Part shown: positions 53,507 through 63,095 of the stretch, piece after piece
Position numbering within the stretch: position 1 is the first letter of the stretch
How the letters are laid out: the number at the start of each line of letters is the position of its first letter
Source of the DNA: an uncultured Draconibacterium sp.
GTDB taxonomy: Bacteria; Bacteroidota; Bacteroidia; Bacteroidales; Prolixibacteraceae
Direction: 5' to 3'
DNA: 64,000 nucleotides
Assembly: GCA_947492175.1 (NCBI GenBank)
Contig: CANLMQ010000021.1
Location: 45,287 to 109,286, forward strand
Position numbers and translations under genes: made by a program
The notes under the pieces: model-generated
Told to the model about the DNA's origin: nothing
Databases searched by the model: none
The model's input: the letters and a program-made list of their open reading frames with translations, nothing else

Positions 53507-55090
53507 TTAATAAGCTTTAGAGCTTGGTTTTATTGATGAATAAGTAACAATATCCCAGAAATGTACCCAATAATCCTGAGGAACATTTTTTGCTTTTAAC
53601 TTAATTGTATGTTTGGCCTCCGGTAATTCAAAATTCAAGGCGATATCGCGCTTCCGAATTAAAAACTCAGTAGGAATACTCAAAGTTTCTGTCAATTTAT
53701 CATCAACAAAAACATCAACTTCTAAAAGATCATCTGGTTTTCCCTCTGCTTTATAAGCCTGTCCGTTCATTACAAAACCACATCCTTCAAAATCAAACGT
53801 AATTTCAGGATTATCCTTTTTAATTGCTTTTTCAAGACTTGTGCGTGCCAAAGGATAAATTCCCGGGAATGATTCTTCAAAAGCGACTGTTTCAGGAGTT
53901 TGATAACTAATTCTAAAAGCAGTATCCAATTCCGCTCCGCCATTTTGCTGAATCATTTCAACTGCGTGACGATAACCAATAGCATACACATCGTTCAGCG
54001 AAATATCGGTATGAGAAAAGTCAATATCCTCTACTTTATCCAAGCCCTGTTTCCAAAAATCAGGAATTTGATTGTATCCCAGCATGGTTCCTAAAATACC
54101 GGCAGCATTCGATGGATTACAGTCAGAGTCTTGCCCTGCACGTGTACTAATATCAACGGTTTTTCCAAAATCTCCTTCACCATAAAGCAATCCCATTGCA
54201 ATGTAGGCAGCATTAACCGTTGCGTCGATATTAAAAGCGCGGAAAGCTCCATTGGGACAGCCTTTATCAACAGTCCAGCTTCGTTGTACTTCCAGCCATG
54301 CTTTTTTCCAGTCGGCCGGATCTTGTTGGTAACACAACACAACATCGTTAATGGTTTGGTAAAATTTACTTTGTGCCGGGATCGTTTTTAAAGCTTCGTT
54401 AACAACAAGTTCAATATCATCGTAAACAAATGCCAACGAGTACATCGAGGCCACAAAAAGGCCACCATATACTCCATCTCCATCATTCATAATATGACCA
54501 ATCGAATTTCCGATTTTTGCAGCCGAACGCGGCATTCCGGGAGTCATTAATCCGGCAAAGTCAGCTTCAATCTGAAAGTCAATACAATCGGCGTGTGGAT
54601 TGTTTCTCCAGTCTCCCGATTCAGGAGGCATTATGCCATTCAGTATATTGTAGCGGGCTGCCTGATTAGCATGATCCAAGCCATATCCGGCATTGGCAAA
54701 AGCAAGTGCATGAATAGAATCAGCAGCATTAAGACCATGATCTTCAAATACCTGCACAAAGGTCAAATCCATATAAATATCGTCATACAAACCAGGGGCA
54801 TTATCGTACCACCATTTCATTTTGGTTTCATCCCATTCGATAGTGATATGGTCTCCAATCATTGTTCCGCACCATTGAAACTCAGTAGGGCCGCCATAGG
54901 TACATCCTATTACCTGACCTGCCCAACCGCCTTTTATTTTGTCCTCCAGGCTGGTTTTCGAAAGAGTTATGGCTTCTCCATCGTTGTAAACTCGTATTGC
55001 TTCTTCTCCTGGTTGGCAGCTAAACAAACAAAGTACGCTACAGCCTCCAGCAATCCAATTAATTAATTTCTTTTTCAATTGTAACATCAT
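53507..55090 (-). CDS. ADP-ribosylglycohydrolase-family lipoprotein
   Basis: 527 residues; lipoprotein signal ending at Cys25 (VLCLFSCQPGE). The ADP-ribosylglycohydrolase fold begins KIKGGWAGQVIGCTYGGPTEF. The metal-binding acidic positions are Asp103, Asp104 and Asp108 (YDDIYMDLT) and Asp321, Asp323 (GQDSDCNPSNAAG). A C-terminal beta-domain of about 130 residues (VDVFVDDKLTETL) is extra to the family core. Characterised relatives cleave N- or O-glycosidic bonds to ADP-ribose; the surface or periplasmic location makes an extracellular ribosyl or N-glycoside substrate more likely than a protein modification (inference). A second ATG at 55087 is equivalent. It is the only clear hydrolase of the locus. 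Confidence 0.85.
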   Translation of the reverse strand: MMLQLKKKLINWIAGGCSVLCLFSCQPGEEAIRVYNDGEAITLSKTSLEDKIKGGWAGQVIGCTYGGPTEFQWCGTMIGDHITIEWDETKMKWWYDNAPGLYDDIYMDLTFVQVFEDHGLNAADSIHALAFANAGYGLDHANQAARYNILNGIMPPESGDWRNNPHADCIDFQIEADFAGLMTPGMPRSAAKIGNSIGHIMNDGDGVYGGLFVASMYSLAFVYDDIELVVNEALKTIPAQSKFYQTINDVVLCYQQDPADWKKAWLEVQRSWTVDKGCPNGAFRAFNIDATVNAAYIAMGLLYGEGDFGKTVDISTRAGQDSDCNPSNAAGILGTMLGYNQIPDFWKQGLDKVEDIDFSHTDISLNDVYAIGYRHAVEMIQQNGGAELDTAFRISYQTPETVAFEESFPGIYPLARTSLEKAIKKDNPEITFDFEGCGFVMNGQAYKAEGKPDDLLEVDVFVDDKLTETLSIPTEFLIRKRDIALNFELPEAKHTIKLKAKNVPQDYWVHFWDIVTYSSIKPSSKAY

Positions 55091-55148
55091 TATTAGGTAT
55101 TTATAGTTGTTTACAGAATCCAGCTTCTAACGTAAAAGACGTCAAATT

Positions 55149-55179
55149 TATGTCCGGTAGCCGTTTGCTACCGGACATA
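55149..55179 (-). other. Intercistronic hairpin after the DUF5018 gene
   Basis: Perfect 12-bp stem TATGTCCGGTAG / CTACCGGACATA with a 7-nt loop, 38 bp beyond the DUF5018 stop. The following minus-strand sequence (AATTTGACG) has too few T residues for efficient termination, so stabilisation of the upstream susCD mRNA or partial termination is likely. Confidence 0.6.
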
Positions 55180-55217
55180 TAAACTGATAAAAATATAAAG
55201 CTGGAATCCAGTTCGGA

Positions 55218-56624
55218 TTATCGGGGGTTGTACTTCATTTTGCAGGCCCAAACTCCTGCAGACTCGCTGTAGAACGAGGCAAAAGTTGCATAGATGAACG
55301 CTTCGTTGCCTTCGGTGTAAACATCAATATCGCCCCATTTATTGTAATTGAGGCCGCCATAGATGTCAGAAGTATATATTGAGAAGTTCTCATAGCCCTC
55401 GTCTCCCGGTTCCAATTCCAAATAACCTTCGTCGGTAATTTCAAATACTTTGATACTAAATGCATCCCACGGCCAGAATCCTTGTTGGAGGATAGCCAGG
55501 AAGCGATCTCCGTGAATTGAAAATACTTTGAAATCTAGTATTTTGTAATCGTGATTGGCCGGATTCATCCGTTTTACATCAAATCCTGAGGTCAATATAT
55601 CGAAGCGGCTGCCTTGTTCGCGGGCTTCATCAACACCGTCGGTTGAGAAAAAGGTCAGATACTGATCTGATTCTGCATCCAGACTTGCCCGTTGCATATT
55701 AGCAAAGGCCCAAGCTCCGCCAGCACTTGCATATTTAATGGCTTGCGGAATTACATTGATTGGTACACCATCATTAAATTCCCAGAAGTAAAAGGTATCG
55801 TTTCCTCCTGTTGTTGCATACACGTAAGCTTTTCCGGTTTTCAGGTTCCCGATGACATTGACATTTTCGCCTAAATAATCAGGACAACCTGCTGGAGCAG
55901 TATAGTTCAAGATTTCTAAAGGCTGACTGTCCTCAGTTTCGTAGAAATACAGTATAAAGCCGGCTCCATAGATATTATAGCGGTTTACAAGGATGTGTCC
56001 TGCTTCATCAACACAAACTTTATGTGTAAATGTTGTTGGCGCAGGAATTATTTTTTGCAATTGACCGCTTAGCTTATCGTATATTTTAACACCACCTGTT
56101 GGGTCAGCCATATCCCATACATTAAAGTCAGCCACATAAAGTTTGTCGCCGTAAACGGCCATTCCGGAAATATTTGTGCGCAGAATTTCCAAATCAAGAG
56201 CACTTTTAAACCAAAGATCTTTAAAAACCGTTTTTGGCAATACCGGAATTACCTTAATGTAATACGTATATTCCTTTCCGGTCCAATCTATAACATTCAG
56301 ACTAACTACATCCGAAAAATTCATTTCACCCGGGATTCCCGGAACTACTTTTGCATCATTGGCCAGGCTGGCAAAACAATTCAGTCGGCTTAAATCAACC
56401 GGATCTTCTTCTGTTGTCGGAATATCGATATACAAGGTATCACCATCTTGGAATGGGCCTTTCTGAAGGCTGCGATACTCAGATGATTCGCCAATTTTTT
56501 TAACCACAAAGTTTAGCAAAGGAGTTTCATACATATCCTCAACTTCCTGGTATTGGGGTTCTTCACATGATGCCAGTAAACATACTGCTAACAATAAAAA
56601 CCATATATGTGTAATATTATTCAT
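55218..56624 (-). CDS. DUF5018-type surface lipoprotein
   Basis: 468 residues with a lipoprotein signal ending at Cys20 (CLLASCEEP). Residues 30-125 are a beta-sandwich (LLNFVVKKIG, YTYYIKVIPVLP). Residues 150-468 look like a beta-propeller-style repeat domain (GMAVYGDKLYVADFN, KVCVDEAGHILVNRYN, GKAYVYATTGGNDTFYFWEF), the arrangement I know from DUF5018 proteins of SusCD loci. No catalytic motif. It probably binds the nutrient outside the cell with SusD, which ends 16 bp upstream. Confidence 0.75.
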   Translation of the reverse strand: MNNITHIWFLLLAVCLLASCEEPQYQEVEDMYETPLLNFVVKKIGESSEYRSLQKGPFQDGDTLYIDIPTTEEDPVDLSRLNCFASLANDAKVVPGIPGEMNFSDVVSLNVIDWTGKEYTYYIKVIPVLPKTVFKDLWFKSALDLEILRTNISGMAVYGDKLYVADFNVWDMADPTGGVKIYDKLSGQLQKIIPAPTTFTHKVCVDEAGHILVNRYNIYGAGFILYFYETEDSQPLEILNYTAPAGCPDYLGENVNVIGNLKTGKAYVYATTGGNDTFYFWEFNDGVPINVIPQAIKYASAGGAWAFANMQRASLDAESDQYLTFFSTDGVDEAREQGSRFDILTSGFDVKRMNPANHDYKILDFKVFSIHGDRFLAILQQGFWPWDAFSIKVFEITDEGYLELEPGDEGYENFSIYTSDIYGGLNYNKWGDIDVYTEGNEAFIYATFASFYSESAGVWACKMKYNPR

Positions 56625-56640
56625 GATAATCAGTTTTAGT

Positions 56641-58227
56641 TTATTTCCATTCAGGGAATTGTTCCATTAAAGGATTGCGTTGTAACTCAACAGAAGGAAT
56701 CGGGAAACGTTTATAGCGTTCAGGATAAGTTCTTTTCTTCCCATTATCAGCATCCACCACCTCGTATTCAAAAGTTGCATCATCAACTTTAGTAATTTTA
56801 ACTCCCTGGCATTCCAGCCCATCCAAAACCTCACGGGCCATATCCCAGCGCCTTAAATCCCAAAAACGATGTCCTTCAAAGGCGAGTTCAATTTTACGTT
56901 CGTGTCGCAAAAGCTCCATAAATTCCATTTTGTTGGTAGCAGTAACAGGAGTTTCAAATCCGGCCCGGTTACGCACCTGATTCAAGGCTCCCAATGCTTC
57001 GGTGAGTTTATCTTGTTGTGCCATTGCTTCAGCATAAATCAGCAAAATTTCGGCATAGCGCATATAGTAATAAGTCAACTCCCCAGGGTCAAAACCTTCA
57101 TCCTGCGTTTTGATACTACCGTCAAATAACTTGCGCATGTAATAGCCGGTACAAGTTGTTCCACCACCAACGGCATAACCATCTTTCCCGTCTACGTAGG
57201 TTTCAACCTCTCTTTCTTTCCAGTTGGCTCCATTATATAATATGGAAGCATAAAACCTTTTTTCACGGTTGGCATAAGGATTGGCACTATGTTCCGGATT
57301 ATCCCAACTAAAATCAGAACCGTCGGCCATTTGATACGACGAAATCAGGTTTTCTGTCGGACTAATCTGAGCATATCCCTGATCGCCAGGAGGGCAATAG
57401 AAATAATCAAAACTATAGCCGAAATCAGGCGATGTAAACCCGAACTCAACAATACTTTCCAAGTTACTGATGTTGTCAGTTCTTTTTAATTGAAAAAGCT
57501 CTGCATAGTTGGGATAAAGCGAGTAATAATTCAGGCTCATGAGTGCAGTAACTGCATCAGAAGCCTTCTTCCAGCGTTGAGCGTAAAGCATTACACGGGC
57601 TTTTAATCCATAAGCAGCTCCTTTTGTTAATTTACCTTTTAAAGCTTCATCGGGATTGGGTAAATATTCTGCCGCAAAGTCCAGGTCTTTTTCAATGAAA
57701 TTCCAGGTTTCTTCAGCTGTTGCCAGTGAGTTGTAATCTTCTTCCGGGAGTTTGTCAAACAAAATAGCTTGTCCTCCATAACATCTTGCCAGTTCGAAAT
57801 AAACGTGAGCTCTGAACCACCTGACTTCGCCTGCAGCGCGCAATACAATGTCTTCAGGAAGATTGTCTCCGTTTTTCTCCAATCCGTCTAAAAATTCGTT
57901 ACAGGTTTGAATCCATGTATATCCCCAATCCCAGTTTCCAAGAGGATTACTGGAAGGAGTAATCTGGATACTTCCAAATGCCAAAAGATTTTGATAATCA
58001 GTTGGTGTATTTTTTTTCAACACATCGGTATTTGCATCAATTTCTACAGCACCACTATAGTAGTTTGATCCAATTAAGGGATAAAAGGTATTGAGATACA
58101 ATTCCAGGTTTTCAGTACTACTCCAAGGGACATCATCGCCATAGGAATCAGTAAGTTCAGGTTCGATATCGCAACTCCAAAAGAAAATGGTTGCTATTAA
58201 CGAGAATAATATAATTTTACGGTTCAT
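56641..58227 (-). CDS. SusD/RagB family surface nutrient-binding lipoprotein (locus 3)
   Basis: 528 residues; lipoprotein signal ending at Cys19 (IFFWSCDIEPE). Core motifs: AAGEVRWFRAHVYFELARCYG, AYGLKARVMLYAQRWKKASD, LIYAEAMAQQDKLTEALGALNQVRNRAG-type repeat and ERKIELAFEGHRFWDLRRW, the classical RagB/SusD C-terminus. Partner of the STN-SusC, which ends 19 bp upstream. Confidence 0.95.
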   Translation of the reverse strand: MNRKIILFSLIATIFFWSCDIEPELTDSYGDDVPWSSTENLELYLNTFYPLIGSNYYSGAVEIDANTDVLKKNTPTDYQNLLAFGSIQITPSSNPLGNWDWGYTWIQTCNEFLDGLEKNGDNLPEDIVLRAAGEVRWFRAHVYFELARCYGGQAILFDKLPEEDYNSLATAEETWNFIEKDLDFAAEYLPNPDEALKGKLTKGAAYGLKARVMLYAQRWKKASDAVTALMSLNYYSLYPNYAELFQLKRTDNISNLESIVEFGFTSPDFGYSFDYFYCPPGDQGYAQISPTENLISSYQMADGSDFSWDNPEHSANPYANREKRFYASILYNGANWKEREVETYVDGKDGYAVGGGTTCTGYYMRKLFDGSIKTQDEGFDPGELTYYYMRYAEILLIYAEAMAQQDKLTEALGALNQVRNRAGFETPVTATNKMEFMELLRHERKIELAFEGHRFWDLRRWDMAREVLDGLECQGVKITKVDDATFEYEVVDADNGKKRTYPERYKRFPIPSVELQRNPLMEQFPEWK

Positions 58228-58246
58228 ATGCTTCTAATTTTATCGG

Positions 58247-61200
58247 TTAAAATGTCATTCTTATCCCCAGTTCATAAACTTTTTGTTGCGGATAATACCC
58301 CTGGTTTACATCAGGCATTTCAGGATCGAAATACTTTAAGTAGTCCAGGGTGAATAAGTTACTTCCGGATATGTACACTCTTGCTTTCAGGTCAGAGTTC
58401 TGGAATTTTGGTAAGGTGTAACCAAGTTGAACCGTTTTCAAGCGGGCATAAGCACCGTTGGTCACCCACCAGTCAGAAAATTTACCTCCGTTTTGGCGGC
58501 TTTCGATTCCCAGGCGCGGGTACTTGGCATTTGTATTGTCGGGGCGCCAGGCTTCTTCCACCAGGTATAGCGGAGAGTTGCCGTCGCTCCAGAAAGGTTT
58601 CGAGTAGAAGGTATTATCATGGAATCCGCGATCAGAGTAATAACCAGCCAGAGCAACATCGTTAAGCGCAGCTCCCTGGATAAACATACTAAAATCAAAA
58701 TTCTGATAAGCTCCGTTCATGTTTAAGCCAAACATGAGTTCCGGTTGGTTGCTTCGGCCTATAACTGTCCAATCCTGCTCAAAAGTAATACGTCCATCTC
58801 CGTTAAGGTCTACCAGTTTTACATCACCCTGTAAAGTAGGTCCGTATAAAGCACTGTTCTGAATTTCTTCTTCTGTTTGGAACAATCCATCAGATATAAA
58901 CCCATATTTTTGTCCGATTGGTTTTCCAGTTTGTAGCTGGTACTCCGGCACACTTGGATTTTCAGTGGTTTTAATCACTTTGTTCCGTGCCCATGAAACA
59001 TTTCCTTTTATACTGTACTGAAATTTTCCAATGCGGTTATTGTGATGAATATCCAGTTCAATCCCGCGGTTATCAACAATACCACTGTTGATTGTAGCGG
59101 GGAAATATCCTCCGAGTGAAGGTGGTTTCAGTCCACTTTGCGATTGCAAAATATCGGAGGTAACCATATAAAATGCGTCGATATCAAATTCCAGTTTGCC
59201 TCCCAGGAAGGTACTTTCAAGCCCAATATTATAAGAGGTTGTTTCTTCCCAGGTAATGTCCTTATTAGGAACGCGGTCAACTTGCAATGGCCTTGACAAT
59301 TTATCGCCGATTAAGGCCACCGGATCATTACCCAGGCTCATGGTACGCATAAAAGCATAACGTCCGATAGCATCGTTCCCCAGTTTTCCGACAGAGGCCT
59401 TGAGTTTCAGATCGTCGAAGAAAGAGAAGTTTTCCTGCCAAAAAGTTTCTTTGGAAATCCGCCAGCCTACTGTAACAGCCGGAAAGAATCCCCATCGGTT
59501 TTCTTTTGAAAAGTTTGGAGAACCATCTAATCTGCCTGTAAACTCAAACATATATTTTTCGTCGAATGAATAGCTCAACCGACTGATATAACCTGCACGT
59601 TCGAAAGAGTTGTGTCCTCCTTTTATCATGGCATCTATTACTTCTTCTCCGTAATTGATGTCCATAATGTCGCGAATAGGAAATCCTTTTTTCCCTGTTG
59701 AAAGCCCTGTTCCTTTTTCGCCAATATATTCGTACAGGAATAATCCACTAACACTGTGTTTGTTAAAGTCACGGTAATAGTTAACCGAAGACTGTATGGT
59801 TGTTGTCCATGAATCAGCAAACCACTGATTAACGTATGCGTCTCCACTTAAACTGTGACGGGCATAACCTTCGTTATAAGTATCATTCGAAAGGTTATAA
59901 ATCATTAACATATAAGGCAACAGAATGGATTTTGTCATGCTGTATCCTTTGTCGTAAGCTGCATTTACCCTAAAATCCAGTCCTTTAATAGCGGGCATGC
60001 TGTATTTCATTGAAATACTTCCTTCCAGCTTGTTCGAATTGGTTGTTTTTGATCCGGACAGATCCCTTGCCGTAAGCGGGTTTTGATTTCCGTTTCCGGG
60101 ATTCATGCTACCAACCGGTTTGCCTTCGGCAGTGTAAGGTGCCAGGTAAGGATAAGACATAATGGCCTGGCTAAAAATGGAGGCATAACTGTTCCCCATC
60201 CCTGCACTTAAACCGGATTCCTTGGTGTCGCTGGTTAAGGCTCCCAATCTAAAACCAATTTCAAAATTATCTGTTACCTGGGCATCAATGTTTGCACGAA
60301 GGTTATACCGGTCATATGATGTTCTGTCGATAATACCTTCCTGGTTATAAGAACTTACCGACATAAAATACTTAACAGATTTACTACCGCCACGTAATGA
60401 AATATTATTTGTATAAGATGGCGCATAATCTTTAAACAGTAAACCAAACCAATCTGTATTGCCAAATACTCCTAAGGGGTCGCCATTTTGGATGCGGTCC
60501 ATTTGTTCGCGTGAGAATAGTCGTCCTGCTTCCGAAACACCGTCCAGCTCTTGTGCTTTATCGTACCAGTATGCATACTGGCTGCCATTCAAAAACTCAG
60601 GGAAGTTAGTATTCGAACTAACCGAAACTGCCGAGTTAATGGAAATCTCCGGTTTATGTTCGATCCCCTTTTTAGTTGTAATCAGAATAACACCGTTTGA
60701 TGCCCTCACACCATAAACCGCAGCAGAAGAAGCATCTTTAAGAACCGTTAATGATTCAATTTCATCGGGATTAATTGAAGGGAATGGTCGTGGAATTCCA
60801 TCAACAACAACCAACGGGCTGTTATCACCAAGTGTACTTAATCCTCGAATGGCCAGTGAAGCTCCGTCGTAACCCGGTTGTCCGCTGCTTTGTTTGGATA
60901 TTACCCCTGATAATTTCCCCTGTAACATCGACGACAGATTCATTGTCGGACTGGTTTGCAGATCTTTTGAGCTGATTTGAGCTACGGCTCCCAATACACG
61001 CGACTTTTTTTGAGTTCCATAACCAATCACAATTACTTCTTCCATCCCAACAGTTTCACTTTCCATGCTTACATCAATTCTTGATCGGTTTACAACACTT
61101 GCCTCGAATGTTTTCATACCTACAAAAGAAAACTGCAGTGTGGCATTGGCAGGAATATTGGTTAATGAGTATTCTCCATCGGAGTTGGTGATTGTACCCT

Positions 61201-61684
61201 GAGTAGTTCCCTTAATTACTACAGTAACTCCTGGCAGAGGCTGGCCGTCGGAATTAGTCACTACTCCTGTTACAGATTTTTGCTGGGATGTAACACTTAT
61301 CCCCTTTTTCACTAATTCAGATGGAGTTAATACAACAAATTTATCTTTTATGGTATAATCTACATTGGTCCCTGCAAACAACAAATCCAATATTTCTTCA
61401 ATTTTTTGATTTTTCACGTTTATCGAAACTTCCCTGTTTACATCGATAAATTTTCCGCTGTACATAAAATAGAACTCACTCTGTTCTTCAATTTTTGAAA
61501 GAACTTCCTTCACCGTAGTTTTATCTATATTCAGATTTAGTAATTTGGTTTGCGAATAGGTTTGCCCTGCAATAGCGCAACCTATAAATAGAAAAATTAG
61601 AAAGGTCGTTAGTTTCATAATCCTAAATAATTTCTTCAGCCAGGGTATTTTTCCATACCCCAACCAACAAGTCATTTTTTTCAT
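58247..61684 (-). CDS. SusC-type TonB-linked importer with N-terminal STN signalling domain (locus 3)
   Basis: 1145 residues. A long n-region and signal peptide (FLIFLFIGCAIAGQTYSQ, about 1-45) support the upstream ATG. STN domain about 50-115 (SKIEEQSEFYFMYSGKFI), carboxypeptidase-regulatory-like domain 138-215 (PLPGVTVVIKGTTQGTITN), TonB box region (MEEVIVIGYGTQKKS), plug with SLTVLKDASSAAVYGVRASN, then the barrel ending in ELGIRMTF. The STN domain contacts a FecR anti-sigma protein across the periplasm, so transport of the substrate should activate the locus through the sigma factor encoded upstream. Confidence 0.96.
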   Translation of the reverse strand: MKKMTCWLGYGKIPWLKKLFRIMKLTTFLIFLFIGCAIAGQTYSQTKLLNLNIDKTTVKEVLSKIEEQSEFYFMYSGKFIDVNREVSINVKNQKIEEILDLLFAGTNVDYTIKDKFVVLTPSELVKKGISVTSQQKSVTGVVTNSDGQPLPGVTVVIKGTTQGTITNSDGEYSLTNIPANATLQFSFVGMKTFEASVVNRSRIDVSMESETVGMEEVIVIGYGTQKKSRVLGAVAQISSKDLQTSPTMNLSSMLQGKLSGVISKQSSGQPGYDGASLAIRGLSTLGDNSPLVVVDGIPRPFPSINPDEIESLTVLKDASSAAVYGVRASNGVILITTKKGIEHKPEISINSAVSVSSNTNFPEFLNGSQYAYWYDKAQELDGVSEAGRLFSREQMDRIQNGDPLGVFGNTDWFGLLFKDYAPSYTNNISLRGGSKSVKYFMSVSSYNQEGIIDRTSYDRYNLRANIDAQVTDNFEIGFRLGALTSDTKESGLSAGMGNSYASIFSQAIMSYPYLAPYTAEGKPVGSMNPGNGNQNPLTARDLSGSKTTNSNKLEGSISMKYSMPAIKGLDFRVNAAYDKGYSMTKSILLPYMLMIYNLSNDTYNEGYARHSLSGDAYVNQWFADSWTTTIQSSVNYYRDFNKHSVSGLFLYEYIGEKGTGLSTGKKGFPIRDIMDINYGEEVIDAMIKGGHNSFERAGYISRLSYSFDEKYMFEFTGRLDGSPNFSKENRWGFFPAVTVGWRISKETFWQENFSFFDDLKLKASVGKLGNDAIGRYAFMRTMSLGNDPVALIGDKLSRPLQVDRVPNKDITWEETTSYNIGLESTFLGGKLEFDIDAFYMVTSDILQSQSGLKPPSLGGYFPATINSGIVDNRGIELDIHHNNRIGKFQYSIKGNVSWARNKVIKTTENPSVPEYQLQTGKPIGQKYGFISDGLFQTEEEIQNSALYGPTLQGDVKLVDLNGDGRITFEQDWTVIGRSNQPELMFGLNMNGAYQNFDFSMFIQGAALNDVALAGYYSDRGFHDNTFYSKPFWSDGNSPLYLVEEAWRPDNTNAKYPRLGIESRQNGGKFSDWWVTNGAYARLKTVQLGYTLPKFQNSDLKARVYISGSNLFTLDYLKYFDPEMPDVNQGYYPQQKVYELGIRMTF

Positions 61685-61707
61685 ACTTTTGTATTGATTA
61701 GTTTGTA

Positions 61708-61776
61708 ATTTCCCTGTACTGCTTTACAGGGGTGAAAATTTAATCTCGACAGGGAAGTGTTGGCGCATTTCCCTGT
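61708..61776 (-). promoter_or_regulatory. Nested CCCTGT/ACAGGG repeats between fecR and susC
   Basis: Direct copies of ATTTCCCTGT at 61708-61717 and 61767-61776 bracket two inverted ACAGGG copies at 61726-61731 and 61749-61754. CCCTGTA/TACAGGG (61712-61731) and ACAGGGAA/TTCCCTGT (61749-61776) can each form a hairpin, and the outer and inner copies could pair alternatively. They lie in the 136-bp gap directly upstream of susC, where the ECF-sigma-dependent promoter is expected. Confidence 0.5.
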
Positions 61777-61820
61777 TGCTTTTTTGGCTTAAATTAGTTT
61801 GTCATAGGCAAAATATTTTT

Positions 61821-62909
61821 TCATAAGTTGATTTTGATATTAGTATCTCTTGTTATTACAATTTTTTGTTTTGAAAAGGTTCCGTCCTGTAATTTTTCCC
61901 TGGGTAATGCTTTATAACTTACAGGAGTAGCAATGGTCATCAGGTCGAGTATCTGAAAAAGAGGTTCGTCTAAGAAAGTTACGGTATAAATGAAGTCTTT
62001 AATATCATCTGAAACTTCAATATCAACATTAAACATTCGGCTGAGCCTTTCTGCAACCTGAATTATAGATGCATCCTCGAATATCAACTTGCCTTCTTTC
62101 CATGCAATGTATTTAGCAATATTTCCTTTTGTACTTAAAATTGCACCCGTTTCGATATTATAATCCACATGTTGTCCAGGAACCAAAGCCCCAATTGTTT
62201 TTATTGTCCCGTTTTTTGCGTTTTGTTCCAACACTACTTTCCCGCTTACCAATGTAGTTTCTACAACATCCTTGTCGCGATAAGCCAATACATTAAAAGA
62301 AGTACCCAAGGCTTTTACATTTAATATTGGTGTTTTAACAATAAATGGTTTGTCAGGATTACGCACCACATCAAAAAATCCTTCTCCTTCAAGAATAATT
62401 TCACGTTTATTTCCTGAGAAGAACTGCGGGTATTTAATTTTACTGCCATAATTAAGATGTACTTGCGAACCATCGGATAACTGCACCACTGTTCTTGATC
62501 CAACTGGTGCAATTATTTCCAGTGAATCGACTGCTGCAGCTGTATATTTTTCGTAATACAATTTCTTTTCCGAAAGTGTATAAAACAGAAAAGCCAGAAC
62601 AGGAATCAGCAGAATAGCAGCCGCCCGGGTCATCCACGATGTGAAAATTGATAATTTAGTTTTCCTTTCATCAATTATCCTGTCCTCAGTAATTTTAGTA
62701 TCTATTTTGTGTTGTATCTTATCGAAAAGACTACGGAATTTTTCATCTTCTTCGCTGTCTTCTTCTACCCTGAAAGATTTCCTATCGTTATATCCTAAGT
62801 CCAAACTCTCTTTGGTAAAGGCTTCTGTTTTTGCCCATTGAATAATTTCTTCCAGTTCCGCCTCGGTACAACGATTATTCAGAAATTTTATAATTGTTTC
62901 TTTTGTCAT
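61821..62909 (-). CDS. FecR family anti-sigma factor
   Basis: 362 residues from the ATG at 62909; the frame reaches a TTG at 62933 but the dyad with the -7 box occupies that stretch. Cytoplasmic N-terminal helix domain 1-80 (sigma binding; FLNNRCTEAELEEIIQWA), one membrane helix about 87-106 (AAAILLIPVLAFLFYTL), FecR domain about 125-225 (VQLSDGSQVHLNYGSKI, VKALGTSFNVLAYRD) and a C-terminal DUF4974/STN-like domain (IIQVAERLSRMFNVDI). It should hold the sigma factor until SusC-STN signals transport. Confidence 0.93.
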   Translation of the reverse strand: MTKETIIKFLNNRCTEAELEEIIQWAKTEAFTKESLDLGYNDRKSFRVEEDSEEDEKFRSLFDKIQHKIDTKITEDRIIDERKTKLSIFTSWMTRAAAILLIPVLAFLFYTLSEKKLYYEKYTAAAVDSLEIIAPVGSRTVVQLSDGSQVHLNYGSKIKYPQFFSGNKREIILEGEGFFDVVRNPDKPFIVKTPILNVKALGTSFNVLAYRDKDVVETTLVSGKVVLEQNAKNGTIKTIGALVPGQHVDYNIETGAILSTKGNIAKYIAWKEGKLIFEDASIIQVAERLSRMFNVDIEVSDDIKDFIYTVTFLDEPLFQILDLMTIATPVSYKALPREKLQDGTFSKQKIVITRDTNIKINL

Positions 62910-62922
62910 CCTATTCTTATTA

Positions 62923-62948
62923 GTACCTCCCAAATATAAGGGAGGTAC
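62923..62948 (-). promoter_or_regulatory. Perfect dyad enclosing the fecR -7 box
   Basis: GTACCTCCC (62923-62931) and GGGAGGTAC (62940-62948) are a perfect 9-bp inverted repeat with an 8-bp spacer. On the minus strand an exact -7 box TATATTTG occupies 62938-62931, overlapping the first base of one arm. A TTG at 62963-62961 is a possible -33. A second inverted repeat, TTCCCTT/AAGGGAA, lies just upstream at 62971-62989. This suggests a separate repressible promoter for fecR, or a leader hairpin. Confidence 0.55.
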
Positions 62949-63095
62949 AATTTAAAAAACCAATAAGAACTTCCCTTTTTACAAGGGAAATCTAAAAACG
63001 AACTAAACTATAATACTTTTTTCTTAAATTTTTCGAATTACTGAAAGTTATACGCAGAACAGGAAGAATGGGAGTATATAAAAAATCATTTTTTT

